A stretch of DNA of 64,000 bases from Paramyrothecium sp. XJ0827 (GCA_020881915.1 JAJFPB010000011.1:1054001-1118000), one strand, 5' to 3'. Numbered from the stretch's first letter, positions 38,521 to 49,586 are shown. Numbers and translations are program-made. Notes: generated from the letters alone by a model not told the origin.

Positions 38521-38661
38521 TGTTAAAATGAGCATATTATATTGATTAAAGAAGAAGAAAGGCTAGCGCTAACCAGCGGAAGCTATAGACAAGACATCCA
38601 CATCCCAGCCACCAATGGATCGGAATAGCCATTGATCCGTCAAAAACAACGGATCTCAACA
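38521..38661 (-). repeat. copia 5' LTR (141 bp)
   Basis: Identical to the LTR at 33457-33597 across all 141 bases; followed by the target duplication TATAC at 38662-38666. Confidence 0.93.
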
Positions 38662-41246
38662 TATACAACTCACGAGAATCTCTCCTCGCAGCTATCAATT
38701 CCTGGGCGAAGCCTAGAGGCTATGCATTCACTACAGGGAAATCTTCCAAAACTTCCAATGGCCGAGTCAAGGTTATCTTTGCATGTGATCGAAATAAGCC
38801 TCCACCAAGCACATCAGCATCAGTCGAACGAAAACGCCGTACATGTAGCCGGGGGACAGGTTGCAAGTTCTCAATACTCGCGAAACAGTCCCTAGACGGG
38901 ACTTCATGGGTCCTAAGCTATCGGCCAGACCCGAATAGCGCTCTACATAATCACCCGCCAAGTGAAGATCCATCTGCACACCCAGTGCATCGTCGGCTTA
39001 GCGGGAATGATATCGGAGTTATCTCCAGTCTTATGGCCTCTGGAACTGCCCCTCGGGAAATCAGGACCTATCTCCATAATAACTCTAATACCCTCGCAAC
39101 TCAGCAAGATATCTACAATCAGATTGCAGCAACAAAAAGAGATCTACGGGAGGGCCAAAGCAGCATGCAGGCACTAGTCGATCAATTGCGTAAGGAGGGC
39201 TTCTGGTGCCGGGTCCGGTTGGATTTAGATAATCGGCTTACAGCAATCTTCTTTGCCCATCCAGACTCTATCGCATATCTTCAATGTAATCCCGATATCT
39301 TGCTACTTGATTGTACCTACAAGACAAATAAACACGGGATGCCTCTCCTTGATATGGTTGGCGTTGACTCTTGCCAGCGTTCATTCTGTATTGCCTTTGC
39401 ATTTCTCTCTAGCGAGGCAGAAGAGGATTACTCCTGGGCTTTACAACATCTCAAATCCCTGTATCAGCGCGATCTTCCTTCTGTTGTCTTAACAGACCGA
39501 TGGCTAGCGGCGATAAATGCTGCTGCGACCTGGTTCCCTTTATCTAAGGCACTGCTTTGCCTCTGGCATGTCAATAAGGCAGTCTTACAGCATTGCCGGC
39601 CAGCCTTCCTAGGCAATGGAGACCAGGAGAGAAGGCATGGGATGAATTCTATGCATTCTGGCACTTAATTATAGCCTCGCCAACTGAGCCGATATTTGAA
39701 GAGCGTTTGGCTTGCTTTGAGCGTAAGTATGCTAAAGAATATACGGAAGCAGTTGGATATATTAGGACAACTTGGCTTGACCCTTTCAAAGAGATGATCG
39801 TCAAAGCATGGGTTGACAAATACTTACACTTTGGCAATATCGCTACCTCAAGGTAGATGGCTTATATTATTTTATAAGATAAATACTAATAAATCTCCTA
39901 GGGCTGAAGGGATCCATTCATTAATTAAAGCTCATATCAAGATATCTACCTTAGACCTCTTTAATGTCTGGCATGCTATAAGACCTGCTATTACTAATCA
40001 ACTAAAGGAGCTAAATTATATGCGGGCTAATCAGCAGGTACGGATTCCACTAGACATCTGCGGAGTATTCTTTGAGGCTATACGAGGCTGGGTTTCACAC
40101 CAGGCCTTACGAAAAGTACAAGAACAACAGCAATTGCTTTCAAAGCCACTTAAAGCTTCCTGCACTCAGGCCTTTACATCCTCATATGGACTACCGTGTG
40201 TTCATACCTTAAAGAAACTTCAAGAGGATGGGCAGGCCCTTTTATTGGAGCATTTTCATCCCCATTGGCACTTGAAGCGAGATGTGGCGCACACACAGCC
40301 AATACTAGAGCCTAGAGCAGCACCGAGCCGGCGTAACGAAAGACGCAAGCAGCCGATCACAAGTACAAGACGAGAGCCTAGTGGATTTGAAGCAGTTGAG
40401 GCAGCAGCACGGCCAAAGGCGCAGCCCAAATGTAGCAGATGTCACACATTGGGTCATATGATGACCTCAAAGGCATGCCCTCTGCGATATAAAGAGCTCT
40501 TGCAGTTATCAGGTGTAGCGGCACCGGTACAGGCACAGATAACCAGAGAGGCAGCAGCAGCAATAGTGGCGCCGGCAGCCATAGAAACAACGATAGTCCA
40601 GACGGCAGCAGGTCAGACAGAAGGAAACATAACAACAGCAGCCCAAGCACTAGCGGGCCAGACAGCGGCAGAACCAATGGTGGGAGTCGAGGAGTTAGAC
40701 GACTACACAGCAGGAAGCCAGGCATCTTCAGATCAGGAATTTCCCAGACTGCATAGTAGTTAACCAGACAACGGAAGTCCACACAGCAGGGCAGACAGCA
40801 GCGGTCCAGGCATTAGCGGACCACACAGCAATAAGCCAAACACCGGAACCACCAGACGACAGAGCGACAGACCAGACAACGGCGTTGGCATCAATGCCTG
40901 CGCTTAGATACGATGACCCGCAGGCTATCTATCAGAGATATGTCAAAGCAAGAGAAGATTGGTATAAGGCGCAGCCTCGTGGCAGCATTAAGACTAACCA
41001 ACAATATCGGAAGGCAATGGGTTTACCTCAACGATACGACAAAGTAAGCTACAAGTGGTGCCTTGACTGGAAGCAGATGGGCAAGCAATGTAGGGTACAG
41101 AAAGGCTCTAGAGACTGGACTAAGGAAGAGATGATGGCATCCCCTTGACTGCGCGAAGCCTCAGATGATGTAACGATCCCCACAATATCTTAGTCATGAT
41201 GTCGGTACATAAAGTAACTTCCTAGCCCTGCCCCACCTAATTTACT

Positions 41247-43459
41247 ATGTACGCCGCTTCCTACGATACCTCAATGCCTGACACAAGATCGAAAAGTCAG
41301 CGGCAGAGCCGTCGGGGCCGGGCCCGGCATGACGATGCCGCTGCTGCCTCTGCTGAAGCTATTTCCAACGGACCAAGGCGAGGGCCGCCACGCCGGGCCC
41401 GGCAGCAAGCTGTTGCTGCCGCTGCTGCCGTTGAAGCTGCTGACGATGTTGAAGCTGCTGACGATGTTGAAGCTGCTGACGATATTGAAGCTGCTGACGA
41501 TATTGAAGCTGCTGATGATATTGAAGCTGCTGACGATATTGAAGCTGCTGACGAAGGTGGTGTTGAGCTTCCAATTACGATGAACAAGAGCCGGCCGGAA
41601 CAAGCCCACGATAGCACACAAAGACCGGAAATTGACCCCTGGACGCTGTAGGCACCGAATTCGAGCCTTTCCAAGTCCCTGAACGCCCCTTCCAAGTCCG
41701 ACAGCTCCCTGAGACCCCGTTGAAGCTATTCCAGCATTTCCTACCTATTTGGCTCGTTGCAAAATGGGTCAAATATACCAATAATGATCGGACCGCTGCT
41801 GATCCTAATGATCCGGCCTTGAAGAAATCTAGCCGTCAGAGACGGTGGAAACCGACCTCCGTTCAAGAGATATATATATGGATAGCTATGGCTATCTATA
41901 TGGACAGACACCCAGAAAAACAGCTCTCCAGCTATTGGAAGGAGCCAAAAGGCGGCAGCAATATCTCCCCACCGAATATCACGATATATGTCATATGATC
42001 GGTTTATCCTACTGAAAAACCGGCTTCGAATTCATGATCCAGATAACATAGAAATAGGGGTGCCGGGCCCGTACAATAAGGTCAACGAATGGGCCCTTGT
42101 CCTGATGGAAGCCGCCCTCAGCATCGTCATCGTCGGCAGCATCATTGGCGTCGATGAAGCTATGCAGGGCTTCCAAGGAGGTCCAGCCAGACTGTGACGA
42201 TTAAGACGAAGCCCACGCCCACAGGGCTCAAGATCTGGGGTCCTAGCTGTCAAGGGATATATATTACAGTGGATTTGGCATAGGCCCGGCACCCAATACG
42301 GGCCTGTCGGCATCGAGGCCCGTAAGGGCCCGAAGGTCAAGCTATTAGACAGATCATCAAACAAGCCGCCGGCTTTGAACCCTACCCAAGCTGTCGTTGT
42401 TGCCCTAGTAAATCGGCTACCTAGGGAGACGTACCATATCTATATAGATAACCTTTTCTCGTCCCCGGACCTATTCAAAGCTCTGAGGCAGCTGGGGATA
42501 GGGGCCACCGGCACATGCCGTACGAACTGTGGGATCTATCGTGAGATAGTCAAATTCAAGGACAACGATAGAAAAGGACAACAGATGTGGCCTTGGGGCC
42601 GGCTCGAGAGCTGGCCCACGCCGGATAATAAGGTAGGAAGCCCTAGGAAGCCGGGCCCTAGGGAAATGCATTACTGACCGTCTTCCAGGTCAACCAAATC
42701 GCATGGAAGGACAATGCCTTAGTGTTGTTTCTGACCACTGTTTATGACGGCTCTGAAACCGCTGTCTGCCTTAGAAAACGCCCTAAAGGTGGGCAGCCAT
42801 ATTCACGCCCAATTCAACAGTTTTTCGGTGACGAGGGCATCAAGGAAGTATCCGTGCCGTTGATAGCTGCTGACTATAATTTATATATGAATGCAGTAGA
42901 TAGAGGTGATCATCTTCGAGCAAATATGAAGACAAAGCATCGTCAGAGACGGGGCCCTGCCCGGGCTCTTGCTTGGTCCTTTTTGCTTAAGACAGCTATT
43001 TGTAATAGCTTCATTTTACAACGGGACGGGCAGCCGGCCTTTGAGCCCTCTAAGACACTTAGTGAGTGGCAGGACCGGATTTCTGACGCCCTATGTGAGT
43101 ATTACTATGATAGCTATCGTCAGACAGCTCCATCAAGGAAACGCTATCGAGCTGGGGACGAATTTACGCCTGTCTGGCAGCATAATTTTGGTCCCAGAGG
43201 AAAAAGGGATCGTTGCAAGGGCTGTCAAGGCATTCGAATTTCCCCTCGAACACAGAGCTTTCAAAATGCTAGAAAACGCCGGGCCCTGGAGCCGTTAGAT
43301 GTAAATAGCTTCAACAGGCCGGGCCCTGACGATATCGTTGAGCCGGAGCCACCGGAGGGCTTGAATATCAAGCAGACGGAAGATGGTTGTCTGACATGCG
43401 ATGTACCCCTATGTAACGAAGGAAAATGCTGGTACATCTACCATCAGCCAATTTACTAG
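41247..43459 (+). pseudogene. piggyBac-like transposase C, frameshifted
   Basis: Begins MYAASYDTSMPDTRSKSQ and carries an N-terminal acidic repeat (EAADDV/EAADDI). Later frames give TPLKLFQHFLPIWLVAKW (41720), IIGVDEAMQGFQGG (42150), KPTPTGLKIWG, YIDNLFSSPDLFKALRQLG (42440) and, after a GT-AG intron at about 42632-42688, VNQIAWKDNALVLFLTTVYD. The last exon to 43459 is intact and ends with a Cys-rich ribbon (CKGCQG ... CLTCDVPLCNEGKCW). At least three frame changes (near 41650, 41990, 42190) interrupt it. The intact last exon served to place the intron in the other two copies. Confidence 0.88.
41433..41550 (+). repeat. 18-bp tandem repeat in transposase C
   Basis: About 6.5 copies of GAAGCTGCTGACGATRTT, starting at 41433, 41451, 41469, 41487, 41505 and 41523. 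Each encodes EAADD(V/I); one copy has a GAT in place of GAC. Confidence 0.93.
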
Positions 43460-44108
43460 AGCTTCGATGTATCTAGATTTTACCCGGTTCCAATTGGTCA
43501 AGATCCCAGTCCGTTACAACATCTGAGGCTTCGCGCAGTCAAGGGGATATTTAGATTGGAGCAAGGCAGAAGATGATCGGGTTGAGGCTCGGGTAGCAGC
43601 TGAGGTGGAAGGCAACTTTTTTTCTGGTAGAAGAGGTATGCGTGACATATGGGAGGCGGCTGCGGAGGATTGTGAGGCACAGGAGGCCTTCTATGTAGGT
43701 AGGTAGCTAACTAGAATTCGTCGCCGTTCCAGATCATGAGAGTTGAATGCTGCACAAGGCGGGCCCTGATAACTGCAGGGTTGCGTGTGGAAGGGGGCGC
43801 GCAATTATTAGTCAGCTGGGGGGCGCGCAAAATTAAATGCGCGCCCGGGCGCCTCTGTATTGGGCGCCTACTCGTGGTTGCTTGTTACGTAATCAAGCAA
43901 CCTCAACCAACCAAGTCAAGTAACTTGGTTGTTGGACACTCTGATAGCCACTGGCTTTCTCTATAAGTTCAGCCTTCACCTCTCCAAGTATTACCTTCAA
44001 AGTTTCAGTATTCAACTCGAAAACCAAACCCTTTTTTTTTTCAAAAAAAAAATTTCAACAAGCCAGTCGATACACATCTTATCTTCCGGCCCAAGGACTT
44101 ACACCAGA

Positions 44109-45386
44109 ATGAAAGCCCCTAGTAGCCCCGTTAAGATCGTTGAAGATGCGACCTGACTGAACGTCGAAGAATTCAGAATCGAGAAGCCCAGCGCAAATAC
44201 CGTAAGTAGAAGAACCGAATTACCTCGTCTATAAGGTCTTAAACGATTTTTGGGATTATTCTGAGGATCTATGTAGGAGAAAGGCTCAGGAAGCGTATTG
44301 AGCAGCTTGAAAGCATAGTAGAAAGCTTCCAGGAGCATTTCGAACAGCTTGAAAGCAAGGGGTTGGCGCACGAAGGAAAAAAAAACCGAGGAACAGAATC
44401 ATCCTGTTGATAATGATGAAGCACACCTTGTCGATCTATCTTCATCTTTTTCTACTCATCGACAACAGGCTCCAGGAAAACAGGCATCTCGATCATCTAC
44501 TCCACCGGTCAAGCAATACAGCATGTTTGGAGAGCAACATGGAGAGCTTTCTGCTACAGAGAATGCTATTGCTCAGGGCTTGTCATGCCTTCCGGCTGTC
44601 CCCGGCGATGCTGTGCCGTTCACCTCCGACGGGCGAAGATACCCAGTTACAAGCAATACTGAGTGCCCTGTGGCCATGCTACCTGAGGCAAATTACGATA
44701 ATTTTAACTATGGCGATACCTGCTACACCGACCTGAACGAGAACTCGATCCATGAGTTTCAGCTGGCCAACTGGCCCGAATTCGGGGTACGCTGTTGACC
44801 AATTTTTCTTACTTGAGTTGGATTCTAACCAGTGACTAACGGTATATCAACAGACATGGAGCCTTCTACCTGCTCCTGGATACATCGGAACACTACCAGT
44901 GGCTGAGGGCCTTGAGGCTTCCTGGCACTCTCAGTATGTGGCCTCAGTCATGTCAGCGATAGATCCGATCACCTGTTTTCCTGTCACACAATCCAGCGAT
45001 GCCGTTGAAAGCAGTATCTGCATTGTGGGAAGACAATCAAACAGTACCAGTCAATTAGACTCTCCCAATAAGCAGGAGTGTTCAATGAAGGAGGGTATCG
45101 CAACATCCTCGATTGCAACTCGGCCGCTAGAACTTGTGTGGAAGCCGGTTAATACTGGGACAGCTCATCTTGCCCAGCATAAAGCATGTGACCGTTGTCA
45201 CAGCAAAAAGGTAAGCCTGCAATTATTCTCACTATTTAATGAAAACGTAGTTTCATGTTATTAAAATAGATTAAATGCAGAGGTGAGGTGTCTGGTTGTA
45301 CAAATTGCACGGATAATGGACAGAAATGCTTCTATACTCGCCAAGACCGACGCCGAAGCCGCCGTCCACCGCATGCCTCTGAATAA
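44109..45386 (+). pseudogene. bZIP plus C-terminal Zn2Cys6 transcription factor, frameshifted
   Basis: Exon 1 starts MKAPSSPVKIVEDAT (44109); one base off, the basic region ERRRIQNREAQRKYR follows, as in fungal AP-1-like bZIP factors. A 75-bp intron (44202-44276) joins it to ERLRKRIEQLESIVESFQEH, a leucine-zipper-like coil. The frame shifts at an A9 run (44377-44385) and continues NHPVDNDEAHLVDL. Introns at 44787-44853 (TGACTAAC branch) and 45211-45269 are phase 0. The last exon completes ACDRCHSKK/IKCRGEVSGC, a full C-X2-C-X6-C-X6-C-X2-C-X6-C cluster, then an Arg-rich tail and TAA at 45386. Predicted nuclear DNA-binding regulator; target unknown. Two frame breaks suggest a pseudogene or sequence errors. 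An open stretch at about 45433-45590 could be a lost last exon. Confidence 0.65.
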
Positions 45387-46382
45387 AGGTCAATTCCGAT
45401 AAGGAACTGCCTAGGATTTTCTCTCTTATACAGACAATAACGACTGGAACGATGATTATTGCGCCCTCGACGGTTCAGCACAACTACCTGAGGCTGCACA
45501 TACTCCTCCACCTGAGTTGGATAAGAAAGTTAGTTTGGCAACTCCAAGGGGAGGTGATCAAGCTGAAAAGACAGATGGTCCAATAAGAAGCTGAGATCGC
45601 ACTACTCAAATCATCCGTTACCGCTTGGAGAATATCTGACAAGATCGGGCACAAAAGCGCAAGTGGTCTTCGGATGCAGCCGGAGGCAGGACAAAGAAAC
45701 AAAAGGTGCTTCTAATTTCTTACTATTACTTATTGTCAAACTGGTCAATATATGTCTGAATACTTAACGACTGTGTAACCATGGCTCCTAGTCAACGTAG
45801 CTTTGAGCCTTGGTGACACCATCTGATGGGGTCCTGCTGATGTCACCCAGGGCGCAAGGCATTGTGAATATGCCCAGAATATTGGTGACTCCGAGTTAGT
45901 ACCGTAAGAATTTCTGCATGTAAGTTAACCTGTGCCGTAGCCTCTGAGGAGTAGAGCCGGGCCAGCATCACCACTGGCATCTTGAATCTTGCGGACGATC
46001 AATTTATTTTGAGACTGTGAAGTCTAGATCGCCAACATAGAAAACATCAGATTGCATGTACATAGTGTAAAAAAAGAACGCAATCACAGACGACGTTGCT
46101 TTCCCACAAGGCCGCGGAAGGAGCACACGTTTATGATACTTGTTCTTAAATTGCTCTGGAAATTTTACTTGAGTACTGTACTGTAAGCGAGCCTGATAGA
46201 TTTGTGGGTACTGAACAAGAGCGTTGACCTAAAGGACCAATTGTCGGCCCTGGTTCTGTGACCCAAAGCCGGACCTTGACCCGGCTGTTCCCAGATCTGG
46301 CCCCTTGGCGGCTTTATATAAAGTCCAACCTGCTTACCTACAAATGCTCTTGCCACTTTTCAACTTATGTCTTAGACCAAAA
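45387..46382. other. Intergenic, possible 3' exon remnant of the regulator
   Basis: From 45433 a frame reads DNNDWNDDYCALDGSAQLPE after a CAG acceptor and could be a former final exon of the upstream gene. The rest up to the SUR7-like start shows no gene. A TATA-like ttatataaa sits near 46315, about 70 bp before the next ATG. Confidence 0.35.
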
Positions 46383-47501
46383 ATGCTTCCTACGTTTCTT
46401 GCCGCCAAACTGGCACTAATTGTACCTTTATTACTATCAACCACCAGCGTCATCCTTTGTGCTCTTTGCCTCTCTGCCGGCCATAGCAAAGGCTTTTTGG
46501 AAGATTATGCTATTGCTCGAGTAAGCATTCTTGTGTTTACTAACCTAGAATGAACTGACTGTCAATAGCTGAATACGTCTGCAATTGGTCACACTTTGCT
46601 GGATTATGTTGGCAAAAACGCCGGTAGCAAGGAGAACACCGAGAACAACGATGGCCCTCTCGGCAAGATTGGCGACGCCTTCGGCGATGTAAAACAGGAC
46701 CTTTCGGATGCGGTGGGCGGCCTGGCTGACTGTGTTGTGGACGAGGCGGTCGAGGCTCTTGATATCTCGGACTGGCACTCGCTTCATGTTATGACCACGT
46801 GTGAAGGTTCATACCGATTGAACTCTGCAGCGCATGATGCTGAGTTAAACATTACGAAATGCAGTGACGTAACATCTAATAGTAAGGACTATAACGCTCT
46901 TTTAAGGATTTATACTAAGCCAGCTCTACTAGACCGCCTAGACCTTATTAATAGTCTGAATCATTACCTCTCACTTAGTCCAGTAAAGCTAGATATGAAT
47001 ATTGCCGATATTGATTGGCTAGAAAAGATCCAGGATGCCATCAACCTGGTGAATGGTGTGCTGCGAGGGCTGTTTGCTTTATATGTGCTGAACATCGTCT
47101 TTACTCTGGTAAACATGGCTAGCAATGTTCTTGCATTGCGAGTCTTAGCTCCGTTGCTTGATCTTGTCAGCCACTGGAGCTCTATTCTAGCTGTCCTCAG
47201 CAGCATTACTGCTAGTATCGTGGTCTCCGTGGCCTTGACTCGTAGCATTGACAAGTTCAACGAAGTTGGGGAGAGATTTGGTATATTTGGCGAGAGGGGA
47301 GGTCACTTTCTAGCCATCACCTGGATTTGTTCTTGTTCTCTGATTGGAGCCACATGCTTGCATATTTTAATTAAGCTTAGGCACAGACAGGACAATGTTC
47401 TACATTGGGACATGGCAAGCCCAGTGACTTCTGCTTCAGTTAATAAGGACTCTGAAATCGATAGGCCTACACAAACAAGACCAATGTATTGGCAACAGTG
47501 A
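46383..47501 (+). CDS. SUR7/PalI-family membrane protein
   Basis: Four-transmembrane plasma-membrane protein of the SUR7/PalI group, whose members act in eisosome/cortical-patch organisation or ambient-pH sensing. Exon 1 from 46383 (MLPTFLAAKLALIVPLLLST) carries the first membrane segment and ends EDYAIAR; a 48-bp phase-0 intron (46521-46568) leads to LNTSAIGHTLLDYVGK. The extracellular loop holds three Cys (DCVVDEAVEA, TTCEGSYRL, ITKCSDV). Three further hydrophobic segments lie at about 47060-47130, 47150-47235 and 47315-47370. A polar tail ends at 47501. An upstream Met at 46305 is in frame but precedes the family's normal start. The gene appears intact. Confidence 0.85.
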
Positions 47502-47630
47502 GACGAAACTTGTAATTGGTTGTTGCGAGTTTCAAACTCAATCACCCTAGCAGCTAGCTTTAGGATTAGATCATAAAAGTAACTTAGTTAAGTTAACTCA
47601 TCAAATTATAAGATCTAATTGACCAATCAG

Positions 47631-47739
47631 GAGTGGGTAGAGTGGGTAGCTCTACCCACTTCTACTCTACTCTACCTGGGTAGAGTAGAGAAGATACCTC
47701 CTCTACCCTACCGGGTAGAGTGGGTAGAGCTCCCTCTAC
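47631..47739. repeat. GTAGAG/CTCTAC inverted and tandem repeat
   Basis: Dense inverted copies of GGGTAGAG and CTCTACCC; AGTGGGTAGCTCTACCCACT (47641-47660) is a perfect palindrome. It lies exactly where the ATPase fragment ends, so it may mark a rearrangement point or the end of an unidentified element. Confidence 0.75.
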
Positions 47740-48604
47740 AATGCCCAAGTATGGTTGCCGGCGATGTAAGGTCTTATCGCGGAGAGTAAGAGCTATTCTG
47801 CCAATTTCCGTATAGGTGCCCGTGGCAAAGACGATTCCACGAGCCGACCCTTAGTGACTGTTGAAGAACTGAAGGCAATATTCAGACGATCGCCAGGGCC
47901 GGTATCTTCGTCAAGAGTGAGGGCAGCTTCCTTCCGGACAAGGAGGGATTCACCCGTCAAAAGGGCCTCGTTAGTCTCAAAGTTAATAGCCTCGATAAGT
48001 CGAATATCAGCAGGAATAGTGTCACCAGTCTTTAATTCAACCGCGTCTCCGGGGACGATCTCTGCAGTAACCACGGTCTCGTTACTTCCGTCACGGACAG
48101 CTTGTGCTGTAGGAGAGCTAAGAGAGCGTAGGGAGTCCATAGTCTTGGCAGCCTTGAGTTCCTGGAAGAACCCAATGCCGATATTGAGAAGAATAACAGC
48201 ACTAATCACGCCGCCTTCTATATAGAACTGGATGCCAAACGACGCAGCCATAGACAGGATGAGAACCTTGACGAAGCATAGTTAGTTAGCAGTTCATTAG
48301 ATAGATGAAGGCCGAAGTCATTGAAGTTCGAGCAAGGCGGACCGTGAAGCTTACCAAGGTCAGGGCGTTGGTAACTTGGCCGATAAGAATCTTGAGAGGC
48401 TGTACGCCCTTCTGCTCGCCAAACTCATTTCGCCCATATTCTTCAAGACACTTCTTCGCCTCGCCCAGGGTCAATCCATCGTCAATGTTTACCCCGAGCT
48501 CCTCCGCAACTTTCTCGGGGGGGGGGAGCATGAGCCGGGACGGTCATTGGCTTGTTAGCCTGGCCGGAGACATGGCCCGTCTCCCTCTCCTGTTGGGGTC
48601 TCAT
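47740..48604 (-). pseudogene. ENA-type P-type cation ATPase, 5' fragment
   Basis: N-terminal part of a Na+/K+-exporting plasma-membrane P-type ATPase. Start at 48604 (MRPQQERETGHVSGQAN), then KPMTVPAHA and, after a G10/C10 run at 48517-48526 that shifts the frame, KVAEELGVNIDDGLTLGEAK, the ATPase N-terminal domain. An 88-bp phase-0 intron (48267-48354) follows ALTL. Exon 2 has GGVISAVILLNIGIGFFQEL and the actuator motif ALLTGESL. A further frame change near 47855 puts GIVFATGTYTEIGRIAL in another frame. The gene then stops at the repeat at 47739; the phosphorylation site (DKTGT) and the rest are absent. It was divergently arranged to the phosphate symporter. Confidence 0.8.
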
Positions 48605-49586
48605 GCCAGGCGATGTTCCGAGATGCAAAGGGCCAACGGCGGCCAGTTGAAGAAGTTGTAAGTCGATGGATGCGTGGTGGAGGGATTACCGAGCAAGACA
48701 TCCATGGATCCCGCTGGAAATAGACGTGAAAAGGGCTTTTGATACTTATTATTTCAGCGGCGGCGGTGATTCGGAAAGGAACTAATAATACAGAGAGCGC
48801 ACAGAGAGGGTACCCTATAGAATGTCTCAATGGGAATGCCAGGCCTCCTTCGCAGCTGCAATCAGCTGCTCGTGAGACTCATTATCTACTGCCGCACTGA
48901 GATAGAGATGGAAGCGATATATCTAAGCGTTCATTAACGCCCATAGGCCGCTCTAGACTATACGCTTGAAACAGGATAGGAGCCACATGGCGCCGGTGGC
49001 GCCCCCACACGAGCAGTTGCAGCGGTCGCCTCTGCCAAGATGAGCATGCATTAACGATGACTTGGCGCAAATATGCTCACTGTGACGCATCGGAAAGGAG
49101 CCTCAGCATTTCCTCGGACCAACGGCTGTAGCCATATCGCCATGGTTTGCAATCAAGCGACTCAGCAAGCTTTTGGCGGTCGACTTTCCGTCATTCTAAG
49201 TTGTGGCACTAGATATCAAGTTTCAACCGAGAATGGGGCCAATGAGAACAGCCAACCGGAAACGTGTCCCTGGAAGCTTGTTCTGACTGGCGGGTTGCCT
49301 TCTGGCTGAGTATCGGCATCATCCATGCGAGATTCCATTAAGCTTTCCGATCGCGAGCAAATGGGTCCTGAGGCTTAAAACCTTAATTCCCCCCCTTGTC
49401 ACCCATCAGCCTCAAGTCCTTGCATGTGACAGTAGTTAAAGTTTCAACGCGATCTTGGCAAAGCCGGACCAATGGATTTTCGCTATAAGATGAGGTCGAA
49501 GCGTTTCCTCGAGCCTCCTCAGGCCTGCCCCGACACTCCAACTACCTCATTGTCTCGGGTCATCTGACCGGCTCGAGTGATTCGAT
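48605..49586. promoter_or_regulatory. Divergent promoter region with PacC-type cores
   Basis: A 982-bp gap between the divergent ATPase fragment and the PHO89-type symporter. Three GCCAAG hexamers, the core of PacC sites (GCCARG), occur: 49034-49039 forward, 49061-49066 and 49454-49459 reverse. About 0.5 would be expected by chance. Binding is inferred, not shown. Confidence 0.4.

Larger units (their letters stand above)
33457..38661 (-). mobile_element. Ty1/copia retrotransposon with identical LTRs, internally deleted
   Basis: A 5,205-bp element flanked by the 5-bp duplication TATAC (33452-33456, 38662-38666) inside the MULE gene. Both 141-bp LTRs (33457-33597, 38521-38661) are identical, indicating very recent insertion. 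Transcribed on the minus strand: Gag, then a Pol that begins in the last part of integrase, followed by reverse transcriptase and RNase H. Protease and the catalytic core of integrase are missing between 36770 and 36780. About 740 bp of non-coding sequence separates RNase H from the 3' LTR. Confidence 0.93.
41141..43546 (+). mobile_element. piggyBac-like transposon C, inserted in the MULE gene
   Basis: A 2,406-bp element with inverted ends of about 35 bp (one mismatch) starting CCCCTTGACTGCGCGAAGCC. AT flanks both ends (41139-41140, 43547-43548); excision with one AT restores the MULE frame (EEMMA followed by YLDWSKAEDD). Transposase on the plus strand is broken. Confidence 0.9.
33406..43706 (+). 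pseudogene. MULE transposase, split by copia and piggyBac-like element
   Basis: Start at 33406 (MAQAIFPDDVLPPEGVY); the frame continues at 38667 (NSRESLLAAINSWAKPRGY) once the copia and one TATAC are removed. This is a FAR1-like N-terminal domain, followed by the MULE catalytic core (LLLDCTYKTNKHGMPLLDMV, 39310; ALLCLWHVNKAVLQH, 39550). A frame change occurs near 39610. A 49-bp intron (39853-39901) with TACTAAT branch joins NIATSR to AEGIHSLIKAHIK. A SWIM-like segment (SSYGLPCVHTL) and a Cys/His knuckle (CSRCHTLGHMMTSKACP, 40435) follow. After another likely frame change near 40755 the C-terminal part continues to 41140, is cut by the piggyBac-like element, and ends at 43706. Confidence 0.85.
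33270..43868 (+). mobile_element. MULE transposon carrying two nested elements
   Basis: Bounded by the 9-bp duplication TACTCGTGG (33261-33269, 43869-43877), typical for Mutator-like elements, and by identical 98-bp inverted ends (33270-33367, 43771-43868) that are GC-rich (GGCGCCCAATACAGAGGCG ...). The 10.6-kb span includes a copia (33457-38661) and a piggyBac-like element (41141-43546); without them and their duplications the MULE would be about 3.0 kb. Confidence 0.93.
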
